Source: Paludibacteraceae bacterium (GTDB taxonomy: Bacteria > Bacteroidota > Bacteroidia > Bacteroidales > Paludibacteraceae). From it: a stretch of DNA of 47,194 nucleotides. Below are positions 7,481 to 15,089 of this stretch, one piece after another. The position numbers and the translations under genes were made by a program. Numbering within the stretch: position 1 is the first letter of the stretch; each line of letters begins with the position of its first letter. The DNA lies in contig JAFTHS010000059.1 in NCBI GenBank assembly GCA_017457295.1, positions 1 through 47,194 on the forward strand, given 5' to 3'. Below the pieces are notes generated by a model. That model did not search any database. It saw only the letters and a program-made list of their open reading frames with translations, and was not told the DNA's origin.

Positions 7481-9355
7481 TTATTCATTGTTTTCCCATA
7501 AAGTAGAATCTACCAAATTGGACATCTTATAGTCAAACATTTCAAGTAACTCCTCCCTATGTTGTGGATACATTTCTAAGAGATTCAATAATGTTCGTAT
7601 AGGACGTGATATTTTTCGAACCTTGCCTCGAACATCCACTTTTTCGTAATAGCCTGCTTGTAAGTCACGCTCAAAGTCAATGAATGATTTTAATTTTTGA
7701 GGAACTTCAAATCCAGCCTGTTCTTCCCAAAATGTTTGATTGCGATAAGTATATTCCCAAAAAGACATTTTCTTGTAGAACGCCTGTTGATTACACCATC
7801 GAGCAACTTGCACATAGATATTCTCTAATGGAGATTTGTGGTAGTCCTCATGGCGCATTACATATCCTACACAACCATATTGCATGAGGATTTTAATTCG
7901 TTGGAACAACTCCCAAATATCACGATAGAACTTGTCAAAATTGTCTTGCGTCTGCATGAATCCACAGAATAGATAGAACTTAGTTCCCTTCTTTGGATTA
8001 TGGCGCTTCCAAATCTTTAATGCACGCTCAATAACTTCGCGGTCTTTCCAATTGTCAAAAGCATAAATAAAATCTCCGTGATAGCGAGAATGACCTAGCA
8101 TAGCAGCCATCTCTTCTCCATGTTCGTCCTCTGCCAAAAGACGCTCATCAAGTCCTTGTCTAAATTGGAAGGAGATTTTATTGTCTATCAAATACTGTAA
8201 TGCAGGTTTCCAAATATGGTATGGAGCAGCAAGGAAATTATCATCCCAGAAATACACATGCGGACGCTTCTTATCATGGAACCATTCGAGTTTTGAATAC
8301 GACACAACACCATCCTCCAATTTATTTACGCAAAATGGGCAATGACGGAAACATTTTCTCGTAAGAAATCCAATGGAATATTTTTCGTAATCTTTGTATT
8401 TATCACGTTTAAATCCCGCTTCAACTTGTCTGTCAATATATTCTTTGTACAGGTCATAGTATGGCATTTGAACTGCCATATTGATTCCTTGTTTGCCAGT
8501 ATGCTTGCAAGTAAGGGTATTCAAAAATGCGTCGTGACTTAGTCTGTCCATATCTTCTTCTCGCAATTGACGAAACTTAGAAACAGACTTTTCGTTTGCA
8601 TAATATCCAGTTCCACCTAAACGAAACTTTTTCTTTTCAGAAGCAGAAGCATTGAGATAGAAAGTAGGTTCTTCTGTGAAAGTAAAGACGCGGGACATGT
8701 AGATATATGTATATTGGCTTATATCTGTCTTAGTATCTGTAATGAGTTCAAAGGAAATGTTATTATCAAATAAATAACCTGCTATCTTGAGTAAAGCTAA
8801 GTTAGGATGGCGAGTGCCATTGCACAACAAATCAGCATCAACAAGACCGATTTTTTTAGATGCTTTTTTTCTATAGCAACTAAACAAATTATAGCCAGTA
8901 AGATAAATTGGTTCATGCTTTGCTTTACATTCACTATCAAGCAGAACTTTAAGGTCAATATCCTCGAATTTAACTTCCTCCCCTAAAGTAAAAACTAAAT
9001 ACTCGCTACGAGGATTAGGGTAGTCAAGTTGCTGCATTGCTTCTACAGAAAGTACTTCTGACTTCTCAACCTTGTAAATTTTGTATCTATTTTCTTTGCT
9101 ATTTTTATACAAGATGACGTAATCTATTGCATAGGACAATGGATTTTTCTCGTTAACTCCTCCTTTGCGTTTGGCTTCTTCTGGTCTAACATTATACAAA
9201 TGCGTCTTATTAAACCATTTACGGTTTTTTGGACGGATATACCCAACCAAGAATCGTCTCTCAGCATAATCGCGGAAGAGGCGCTTCGTGTTTTTATCTT
9301 CAACATTTGCTTCTGCAAAGTTAAGAGTGAGGGATATATCTTTTTTGGCAACCAT
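7481..9355 (-). CDS. radical SAM enzyme with B12-binding-like domain and N-terminal extension
   Basis: This 624-residue protein opens the six-gene operon. Residues 335-342 are CFRHCPFC, the CxxxCxxC site for the SAM-cleaving 4Fe-4S cluster, preceded by YSIGFLTRK as in MiaB-like and B12-type radical SAM proteins. Residues about 168-250 (KIGLVDADLL, HPNLALLKIAGYL, YIYMSRVFTF, RLGGTGYY) form a Rossmann-like cobalamin-binding-type domain; the usual DxHxxG cobalamin ligand motif is not evident, so B12 need not bind. The first 160 residues are an extension I do not recognise. Similar B12-like radical SAM proteins of unknown substrate occur in phages and mobile DNA. The start was set at ATG 9355 because the promoter (9377-9408) would place the transcript start near 9373, below the upstream ATG at 9430. 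Possible role: modifying DNA or a partner protein. Confidence 0.85.
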   Translation of the reverse strand: MVAKKDISLTLNFAEANVEDKNTKRLFRDYAERRFLVGYIRPKNRKWFNKTHLYNVRPEEAKRKGGVNEKNPLSYAIDYVILYKNSKENRYKIYKVEKSEVLSVEAMQQLDYPNPRSEYLVFTLGEEVKFEDIDLKVLLDSECKAKHEPIYLTGYNLFSCYRKKASKKIGLVDADLLCNGTRHPNLALLKIAGYLFDNNISFELITDTKTDISQYTYIYMSRVFTFTEEPTFYLNASASEKKKFRLGGTGYYANEKSVSKFRQLREEDMDRLSHDAFLNTLTCKHTGKQGINMAVQMPYYDLYKEYIDRQVEAGFKRDKYKDYEKYSIGFLTRKCFRHCPFCVNKLEDGVVSYSKLEWFHDKKRPHVYFWDDNFLAAPYHIWKPALQYLIDNKISFQFRQGLDERLLAEDEHGEEMAAMLGHSRYHGDFIYAFDNWKDREVIERALKIWKRHNPKKGTKFYLFCGFMQTQDNFDKFYRDIWELFQRIKILMQYGCVGYVMRHEDYHKSPLENIYVQVARWCNQQAFYKKMSFWEYTYRNQTFWEEQAGFEVPQKLKSFIDFERDLQAGYYEKVDVRGKVRKISRPIRTLLNLLEMYPQHREELLEMFDYKMSNLVDSTLWENNE

Positions 9356-9376
9356 GGATTTTTCTATTTCAACCCG

Positions 9377-9408
9377 CAAAGTTACTGCTTTTTTTGCATA
9401 AATGCAAA
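9377..9408 (-). promoter_or_regulatory. promoter of the six-gene operon
   Basis: Minus-strand -7 box TAACTTTG (9377-9384) and -33 TTTG (9405-9408) are separated by exactly 20 bp. The transcript start should fall near 9373, 18 bp before the radical SAM ATG. No other good promoter is seen before 1943, so all six genes probably depend on it. Confidence 0.7.
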
Positions 9409-9437
9409 TAAATGGCGAAAAAGTCGCCATTTTAGTT

Positions 9438-9675
9438 TAGTGGACGCTCGCAAGCGAGCTACTGTTTAGAGTTTAGGGGCAAGGAATTCCCGAATGGCAT
9501 TCGGGACAATGACAAAGAAAGAGGGGCGCAAAAGTGCGCAAATTTAAAGTTGTACTTTAAGATTGCGCAAATTGGAGAGCACAATGTGCCTGATTAGAGG
9601 TGCGGAATTACTCGCGGGGGTAGCCGCGAGAACTGAACCAACTATGAGAAATTGGCTCGGCGAATTAGCGCAAGT
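9438..9675. repeat. cluster of short palindromes between operon and phosphoesterase gene
   Basis: This intergenic stretch holds several unrelated hairpins in a row: GCTCG/CGAGC (about 9446-9459), CCCGAATG/CATTCGGG (about 9489-9505), GCGCAA/TTGCGC pairs, TTTAAAGT/ACTTTAA, and CTCGCG/CGCGAG (about 9611-9631). No gene was found; the small open frame at 9563 has no coding character. GGACGC followed by a palindrome, a CTAC-like word and GTTTA also occurs near 11275. Confidence 0.5.
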
Positions 9676-9760
9676 GCACCCCATAACGCGAGCGTTATCG
9701 GGGACCCCGCCGAGCAGTAGACAGATGGTGGAAATGAAAGGGACCCCGTAGGCAATGGAC
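9676..9760. repeat. 85-bp direct repeat, left copy
   Basis: From GCACCCCATAACGCG to GGCAATGGAC this matches 11305-11389 with one difference (GCAGTAG versus GCACTAG). The first 30 bases fold as CCCCATAACGC / GCGTTATCGGGG. Together the two copies bracket the phosphoesterase and winged-helix genes. Confidence 0.8.
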
Positions 9761-9761
9761 G

Positions 9762-9786
9762 AACTATTTGGAAATTCCTAATAGTT
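9762..9786. repeat. palindromic GGAAATTCC element, copy 3
   Basis: A 25-bp palindrome centred on A9774 has arms AACTATTTGGAA and TTCCTAATAGTT, with one mismatch at the same position as in the copy at 309-329. It lies just downstream of the phosphoesterase stop on the minus strand and could also serve as a weak terminator. Confidence 0.5.
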
Positions 9787-9804
9787 GAGATAATATCTCA
9801 ATCT

Positions 9805-10596
9805 TTAGACAGTAATATGATGTGCGGGGTTGAATCCATTGTGTATGGGTTCGCCATGTGAGAGGTAACCAAACTGGTTGCTCATCAAGCGCGTAGTGCC
9901 AATATGTGCATCTATATTGCGGTGCGAGTGTCCGTAAATCCAATAGTCGATACCAGAATCCGCTATATAGTCGCCCAGTTCTACCGTAAACGCTCCGCTG
10001 ATAGTACTTCCACGAAATTCCTCTGCTGTACATAAGTGGGTAGGTACATGGTGTGTAAGTACGATTTTTGTTTTGGCTTGACTATCCGCTACTGCTTTTT
10101 TGATAAACTGCAGGCAGCGTTCGTGCTCGTGATTAAAGTCCTCAGCTGTTAAGCGATGTCCATTGTACATGATGCGATAGAAGTCGCTCACATTACGCTC
10201 GGTAAGGAAAGCATCGTGGGGTTCAATTTTCGCCCAAAGCGTAGAAACGATGATATCTGTATCCTGCAAGTGTACTACGTTATTGTAGTAAGCATGCACA
10301 TTGTGGCGAATCTGTTTGCAATAGCCATCAGGCATAGTAGCCAAATCGTAATGCCCATAGAAATCATGATTGCCGAGGCAAACAATCACTTGGTTATAAT
10401 TAACAGAGGCCCAGTCCCAGAAAGTATAATCGCTGTAGGTGTCTTGTCCCGACAGAGGCAAGTCAAGATACGCGCTATCGCCTGCAATAAGAAGTATATC
10501 GCCTGTCACTTGTAGCGGATGGTCTTGCAGATACTGTCTGTTCTGCGCAAACTCTAAATGCAAGTCGCTGACAAATTGTATTTTAAGTTCTTGCAT
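9805..10596 (-). CDS. calcineurin-like metallophosphoesterase
   Basis: All metal-binding motifs of the calcineurin-like phosphoesterase fold are present in order: SDLHLE near the N terminus, GDSAYLD, GNHDFYG, THHVPT and YGHSH. The substrate is unknown; family members hydrolyse phosphomonoesters, phosphodiesters or nucleotides with two divalent metals. I place the start at ATG 10596, giving MQELKIQFVSDLHLEF as in relatives; the ATGs at 10641 and 10647 would add 15-17 residues and overlap the upstream winged-helix gene by up to 23 bp. It is the second gene of a two-gene unit bounded by 85-bp direct repeats. With no signal peptide it should be cytoplasmic. Confidence 0.85.
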   Translation of the reverse strand: MQELKIQFVSDLHLEFAQNRQYLQDHPLQVTGDILLIAGDSAYLDLPLSGQDTYSDYTFWDWASVNYNQVIVCLGNHDFYGHYDLATMPDGYCKQIRHNVHAYYNNVVHLQDTDIIVSTLWAKIEPHDAFLTERNVSDFYRIMYNGHRLTAEDFNHEHERCLQFIKKAVADSQAKTKIVLTHHVPTHLCTAEEFRGSTISGAFTVELGDYIADSGIDYWIYGHSHRNIDAHIGTTRLMSNQFGYLSHGEPIHNGFNPAHHITV

Positions 10597-10624
10597 GGCT
10601 GATGCAATAGTCTGCAAACGCTCG

Positions 10625-11140
10625 TTATTGGTTTTCTGCATAACCATTGATATGTTTGGCTAATTCCGCAATAGCAATCTCTCTCTCGCGCACGCGACCC
10701 ATACGGAGAGTGTCCACTATCACTAATAGTTGATATAATTCGTTGTCGTCCTGAATGGCTTGAGGGACAGTATTGTATAATGGCTGAATCTGCTGACCGC
10801 GCGCAGAACCTTTGACATCATGCCATACATAGCTCTCATTGTCATTGGAAAGTTGCTCTTTGATGGGCGATGCGCTGATATATGTTGGCACCCCTCGCCC
10901 TACACGCCCTGCCTCAGCTGGGAATACATATTGAATGCCATGTATGAGAAACTCTTGCAGCGCAAGAGCGTTGACACGCTTTTTATTGCGATCAACGAGT
11001 TGAGCTTTCTTACAGCGTTCTAAACACTCGCTAACTGTTGAAGCACTCATACCTAACGAAGCAGCTAATCCATTAGCAGAAAGCACCTTTCCTTGCGAGG
11101 TTATTTTCTTTAGCAAAACAACTATATCTTGCGGTTTCAT
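10625..11140 (-). CDS. winged-helix DNA-binding protein, partner of the phosphoesterase
   Basis: A 171-residue protein. Residues about 1-50 form a helix-turn-helix/winged-helix domain (LLKKITSQGKVLSANGLA, SLGMSASTVSECLERC, then a basic wing), and the rest is a conserved-looking C-terminal part with AGRVGRGVPTYIS and REREIAIAELAKHI. Proteins of this layout in Bacteroidota often precede a toxin-like or enzymatic partner and probably repress their own operon. The start at ATG 11140 follows the promoter at 11209-11240; the ATG at 11239 lies upstream of the likely transcript start. A perfect 10-bp palindrome ATTCGCGAAT (11179-11188) in the leader is a candidate operator. The family is not named with certainty. 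Confidence 0.75.
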   Translation of the reverse strand: MKPQDIVVLLKKITSQGKVLSANGLAASLGMSASTVSECLERCKKAQLVDRNKKRVNALALQEFLIHGIQYVFPAEAGRVGRGVPTYISASPIKEQLSNDNESYVWHDVKGSARGQQIQPLYNTVPQAIQDDNELYQLLVIVDTLRMGRVREREIAIAELAKHINGYAENQ

Positions 11141-11178
11141 ATGGTTGTATATTATTTGATTATACGTGATTTTTCGCA

Positions 11179-11240
11179 ATTCGCGAATAGCGAATGTCGA
11201 TTCGGCTGCAAAGGTACGATATTTTTTGCAGATATGCAAA
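11179..11240 (-). promoter_or_regulatory. promoter and candidate operator of the winged-helix/phosphoesterase unit
   Basis: The -7 box TACCTTTG (11209-11216) and -33 TTTG (11237-11240) are 20 bp apart on the minus strand. ATTCGCGAAT (11179-11188), with neighbouring TTCGC/GCGAA half-sites, lies between the start of transcription and the ATG, where a repressor could block the transcript. Confidence 0.6.
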
Positions 11241-11304
11241 TAATACTGCCGATTTTCTAAAAATTATTGTTTAGAGGACGCGCCAAAGGCGCTACAGTTT
11301 AAGA

Positions 11305-11389
11305 GCACCCCATAACGCGAGCGTTATCGGGGACCCCGCCGAGCACTAGACAGATGGTGGAAATGAAAGGGACCCCGTAGGCAATGGAC
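11305..11389. repeat. 85-bp direct repeat, right copy
   Basis: Direct-orientation match of 9676-9760 with one mismatch. The bases just before it (GGACGC, palindrome GCGCC/GGCGC, CTACAGTTTA) also resemble those upstream of the left copy, so the repeated unit may be longer but eroded. Confidence 0.8.
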
Positions 11390-11605
11390 ATAGAAAAATT
11401 TAGATTGGCTGCGCCTGGAGAGGGGATAGAGGGACATGATATTAAGAAAATGCACTTTTTGATGATTGGGAGTTCTTATCTCGCGAGTGCTCGAACGATT
11501 ATTTCTTAGGTTCGTCCTTGGTTCGTCCTTGGTTCGTCCTTGGTTTTTGACACGGGACCAAAAGGGAAGGGACAGGGGAAAGGAATCTGAAGAAAAGTGC
11601 TGTCT
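11390..11605. repeat. gene-free stretch with an 11-bp tandem repeat
   Basis: No credible gene. GGTTCGTCCTT is repeated three times from 11509 to about 11541 with a partial fourth copy. Open frames through here and the next repeat have repetitive, shadow-like translations. Confidence 0.5.
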
Positions 11606-11791
11606 TGTAGATCGCTCGCTGTGCTCGCTGGAGATGGGAGATCGGCTGCGCCTGTAGGTCGGGCTGATGCCCTGTAGATCGCTCGCTGTGCTCGCTGGAG
11701 ATGGGAGATCGGCTGCGCCTGTAGGTCGGGCTGATGCCCTGTAGATCGCTCGCTGTGCTCGCTGGAGATGGGAGATCGGCTGCGCCTGTAG
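11606..11791. repeat. 67-bp tandem repeat, about 2.8 copies
   Basis: Units beginning TGTAGATCGCTCGCTGTGCT start at 11606, 11673 and 11740, a strict 67-bp period, and the third is incomplete. Copies are nearly identical, so the array is probably young and variable. Each unit contains GCTCGC and GATCGGCTGCGCC palindromic words. Confidence 0.85.
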
Positions 11792-11812
11792 AGGGGGAGG
11801 TTGGGGAATTGA

Positions 11813-11840
11813 AACAGCCGCAGGGAGGCCTGCGGCTGTT
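11813..11840 (-). terminator. hairpin downstream of the OPT transporter gene
   Basis: AACAGCCGCAGG and CCTGCGGCTGTT form a perfect 12-bp stem with a 4-nt loop, 31 bp past the stop codon. The T-run on the minus strand is short, so termination strength is uncertain. Confidence 0.65.
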
Positions 11841-11870
11841 GTATATTGAACACTTAATTGTGCGATGAGC

Positions 11871-13820
11871 TTATTTGGTTTTCTTGCTTGCGCAGATGAA
11901 GTACACAATCAGAGCGACATACGCAGCCAAGCCGACGAGGGCAGCACCGTTGCTTGCAGCCCAAGTGCCTAAGTAGCACTCTACGCCGCAGAACTTAATC
12001 AAAGCACTCACTACACCCATCAATGCACCACCAGCGATGAAGCCAGAAGCGATGAGGGTACCTTTCTCGTTGCGCGCTTGAGCCAACTCTTCAGCTTTCT
12101 CGCCGTCCTTCTCGCGCTTGCGGCTAACGAGCCATGCAATAGCACCGCCCACGAGCAATGGAGTGTTGAGTTCCAATGGGATGAACATACCCAAGGCGAA
12201 TGCCAATACAGGTACGCCCATGAAGTTGAGAATCAAAGCAAGGATTGCGCCTGCGAGATAGAGCATCCAAGGTGCGCCTTGTCCGCTCATCAATGGTTCG
12301 ATGACCGCAGCCATTGCGTTGGCCTGAGGTGCTACGAGTGCGTTCTCGCCTACGAAACCGTAGGTCTTGTTAAGGATAATCATTACACCACCCACAGTAG
12401 CAGCACTAACGAGGGTGCCGAGGAACTTCCAAGTCTCTTGTTTGCGTGGGGTAGTACCAATCCAGTAACCGATCTTGAGGTCGGTGATGAAGCCACCAGC
12501 CATAGCGAGTGCGGTACAAACGACACCACCAATAACCATAGCACCGACCATACCGCTGGAGCCCTTCATGCCGATAGCCACGAAGACTACAGAAGCGATA
12601 ATCAGGGTCATGAGGGTCATACCGCTGACAGGGTTGCTACCCACGATAGCGATAGCGTTGGCTGCCACCGTAGTGAAGAGGAAAGCAATGACAGCCACCA
12701 CGAGGAAAGCGACAAGCGCTTGCCAGAAATTGCCGAGTACGCCGAGCCAGAAGAAGACAAGAGTGATCACGAGCGCTACAGCGATAGCGATAACCACGAA
12801 CTTCATGCTCAGGTCCTTCTCGGTACGGAGAGAGGCGGTGATGACTGCTTTACCCTTGCCACCGAGCTCTTTGCCAGCCAGTCCGACTGCGGACTTGATG
12901 ACGCCCCAACTCTTGACAATACCTATCAGACCAGCCATAGCGATGGCACCGATACCGATATTGCGACCATAGTCCACGAACATGGTTTGTGGGTCCACTT
13001 CTGCCATGCCAGGGATACTGCCGAGCAATGGAAGGAGTACCCACCAGATGAAGAATGAGCCCGCGCAGATAACTGCTGCATACTTAAGACCGATGATATA
13101 GCCCAGACCGAGCACTGCTGCACTAGTATTGATAGAGAAGACCAGTTTGAACTTCGCAGCCAATGCTTCGCCCCAACCCATCATGCGGGTAGAGAGCGAT
13201 TCGGTCCAGAGTCCGAAAGTGGAGACAGCGAAGTCGTAGAGACCACCAATACCTGCAGCCCAGATGAGGGGTTTGGCTTGGTTGCCACCTTGTTCGCCCG
13301 AAACGAGCACCTGTGTGGTAGCTGTGGCTTCAGGGAAGGGGTATTCGCCGTGCTTCTCTTGTACGAAGTACTTGCGGAAAGGAATAAGGAAGAGGATACC
13401 GAGGCAACCGCCGAGCAAGGATGATAGGAAGACTTGCATGAAAGTGACGGTGATATCAGGGTATTTGGCTTGCAAGATATAGAGCGCAGGGAGGGTGAAG
13501 ATGGCACCTGCTACGATGACACCGCTGGAGGCGCCAATGGATTGAATAATCACATTCTCGCCAAGAGCGTTCTTGCGCTTCATAGCCGAAGAGAGGCCTA
13601 CTGCGATGATAGCGATAGGGATAGCTGCTTCGAAGACTTGACCCACTTTGAGACCAAGATACGCTGCGGCAGCCGAGAAAATGACTGCCATAATAACACC
13701 CATGATGACGCTATAAGGCGTGATCTCGGGATACTCTTGGTTGGGTTTGAGAATCGGTTCGTACTTCTCGCCCGGTTTGAGAGGGCGATTAGCGTTTTCA
13801 GGAAGTTGGATTTTCGACAT
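11871..13820 (-). CDS. OPT family oligopeptide transporter
   Basis: This 649-residue polytopic membrane protein has about 14-16 hydrophobic segments. It begins with the family hallmark region KPGEKYEPILKPNQEYPE then YSVIMGVIMAVIFSAAAAYLG, and later has EYPFPEATATTQVL (about residues 158-171) and NPVSGMTL, both typical of the OPT/YSL-like branch found in Bacteroidota. These carriers import small peptides or metal chelates by proton coupling at the inner membrane; the substrate cannot be inferred. It has its own promoter (13851-13882) and a downstream hairpin, so it is monocistronic. The G/C content is visibly higher than in the accessory genes. Confidence 0.93.
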   Translation of the reverse strand: MSKIQLPENANRPLKPGEKYEPILKPNQEYPEITPYSVIMGVIMAVIFSAAAAYLGLKVGQVFEAAIPIAIIAVGLSSAMKRKNALGENVIIQSIGASSGVIVAGAIFTLPALYILQAKYPDITVTFMQVFLSSLLGGCLGILFLIPFRKYFVQEKHGEYPFPEATATTQVLVSGEQGGNQAKPLIWAAGIGGLYDFAVSTFGLWTESLSTRMMGWGEALAAKFKLVFSINTSAAVLGLGYIIGLKYAAVICAGSFFIWWVLLPLLGSIPGMAEVDPQTMFVDYGRNIGIGAIAMAGLIGIVKSWGVIKSAVGLAGKELGGKGKAVITASLRTEKDLSMKFVVIAIAVALVITLVFFWLGVLGNFWQALVAFLVVAVIAFLFTTVAANAIAIVGSNPVSGMTLMTLIIASVVFVAIGMKGSSGMVGAMVIGGVVCTALAMAGGFITDLKIGYWIGTTPRKQETWKFLGTLVSAATVGGVMIILNKTYGFVGENALVAPQANAMAAVIEPLMSGQGAPWMLYLAGAILALILNFMGVPVLAFALGMFIPLELNTPLLVGGAIAWLVSRKREKDGEKAEELAQARNEKGTLIASGFIAGGALMGVVSALIKFCGVECYLGTWAASNGAALVGLAAYVALIVYFICASKKTK

Positions 13821-13850
13821 GTTTTAAGAGTTTAAAAAGTTTTAAGGGTG

Positions 13851-13882
13851 CAAAGGTACATAAAAAATTGCATATAAGCAAA
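13851..13882 (-). promoter_or_regulatory. promoter of the OPT transporter gene
   Basis: Minus-strand TACCTTTG (13851-13858) with TTTG (13879-13882) 20 bp upstream. Divergent from the promoter at 13919. Confidence 0.65.
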
Positions 13883-13918
13883 TAGGTGGGAGAATTTTTG
13901 CAAAAAGCAAGGCGGGAC

Positions 13919-13950
13919 TTTGCGTATATGGAAAAAAAGCAGTATCTTTG
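13919..13950 (+). promoter_or_regulatory. promoter of the DHH phosphoesterase gene
   Basis: TTTG (13919-13922), 20-bp spacer, TATCTTTG (13943-13950); the ATG follows at 13987. Confidence 0.65.
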
Positions 13951-13986
13951 CAATCGGAATAACAAGAACGAAAAACAATAGCACGA

Positions 13987-15078
13987 ATGAATATGATTAG
14001 ACTCTCTCAGATTATTGCTCCCGAACTGGTGGCCGCGGCAAAAGAACGGCTGGATGTATGCACCAATGTGGTGATAGTGACGCATATGTCGCCCGACGGC
14101 GATGCTATGGGCAGTAGTTTGGCCATGCGACACTACCTGGAAGACCAAGGGAAGCATGTGACCGTAGTAGTGCCCAATAAGTTTCCAGAGTTCTTGGCAT
14201 GGCTACCCAAGGCGAACGAGGACATGATATATGAGGCGCAGAAAGAAGCTGCGGACCAAGTGCTGGAGACCGCAGACCTGGTGATTTGTACGGACTTTAA
14301 CGAACCAAAACGCATAGGTTCGCTGGGAGATAAAGTGCAGAGTTTAGCGTGCCCGAAGATAATGATAGACCACCATTTGCATCCATCGGATTTGGCAGAC
14401 GTGGTGGTGTCGTATCCGAAGTTGCCATCGACCTGCGAGTTGGTGTATAGACTGATGATGGACCTGGCAGCAATGGGCAATCCGTGCATAGAGACATTGC
14501 CCAGCCGACTGGAAATAGCCACCTGCATATACACAGGCATGATGACCGATACGGGGAACTTCTCGTTTAACTCGAACTATGCGGAGATGTATCAGATAGT
14601 GGGGCAATTGGTGGAACTGGGCGTGGATAAAGACAAGATATACAACGCTGTGTTCAATGCCTATTCGGCCGACAGAATGCGCCTGATGGGATATTGTTTG
14701 TACAATAAAATGCGCATATTTCCCGAATATCATACGGCACTGATCTATCTGAGCAAGAAGGAGTTGTATAGATTTAACTTTCAGTCGGGCGATGCAGAAG
14801 GCATAGTGAACCTGCCGCTGCAGATAAAAGATATACACTACTCGTGCTTCATGCGCGAAGATAAGGTGAATCCCACCGAGGTGGAGTTGGCCAACGGCAG
14901 CAAGACAAAGATAAAAATATCGCTGCGCAGTCAAGGTGATAGGCCTGTGAACACGTTTGCACACGACATTTTTGGCGGTGGTGGACACGCCAATGCATCG
15001 GGCGGAGAATACTACGGTCCGCTGCCTGAGGCAGTGCAACAATTCTTGGATAATTACCAGAAATACTTCAACAAATAG
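13987..15078 (+). CDS. nrnA: DHH/DHHA1 phosphoesterase, NrnA-like
   Basis: A 363-residue member of the NrnA group, which degrades 2-5 nt RNA oligomers and dephosphorylates 3'-phosphoadenosine 5'-phosphate using Mn2+. Motifs: VTHMSPDGDAMGSSLA (about residues 31-46), the aspartate in CTDFNEP, the DHH motif in MIDHHLHPSD (about 125-134), MTDTGNFS, and the C-terminal DHHA1 glycine loop GGGGHANASGG (about 331-341) that binds substrate. Length is usual. The start could also be the ATG at 13993. It converges with the HAD gene 11 bp downstream without an obvious terminator between them. Function by family: RNA turnover and sulfur-assimilation by-product removal in the cytoplasm. Confidence 0.9.
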   Translation: MNMIRLSQIIAPELVAAAKERLDVCTNVVIVTHMSPDGDAMGSSLAMRHYLEDQGKHVTVVVPNKFPEFLAWLPKANEDMIYEAQKEAADQVLETADLVICTDFNEPKRIGSLGDKVQSLACPKIMIDHHLHPSDLADVVVSYPKLPSTCELVYRLMMDLAAMGNPCIETLPSRLEIATCIYTGMMTDTGNFSFNSNYAEMYQIVGQLVELGVDKDKIYNAVFNAYSADRMRLMGYCLYNKMRIFPEYHTALIYLSKKELYRFNFQSGDAEGIVNLPLQIKDIHYSCFMREDKVNPTEVELANGSKTKIKISLRSQGDRPVNTFAHDIFGGGGHANASGGEYYGPLPEAVQQFLDNYQKYFNK

Positions 15079-15089
15079 CTAACGGGTAC

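Noticed and set aside
1943-9430. Complete prophage or dnd/dpd system
   Set aside because: No integrase, capsid, terminase or portal gene; no DndACDE, TGT-like DpdA or cysteine desulfurase. Only parts resemble such clusters.
9563-9751. 62-residue plus-strand open frame in the intergenic repeats
   Set aside because: It covers the hairpin cluster and the 85-bp repeat; no protein character.
11606-11791. CRISPR array
   Set aside because: The 67-bp period has no variable spacers and only about 2.8 copies, with no cas genes in the window.
11324-11908. A 194-residue minus-strand open frame rich in Ser/Arg/Ala
   Set aside because: It follows the tandem repeat period (QAQPISHLQRAQRA) and runs into the OPT gene and its terminator; no family or promoter.
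12078-13058. 326-residue plus-strand frame opposite the OPT gene
   Set aside because: Asp/His/Ser-rich antisense reading of a membrane protein gene, a typical shadow.
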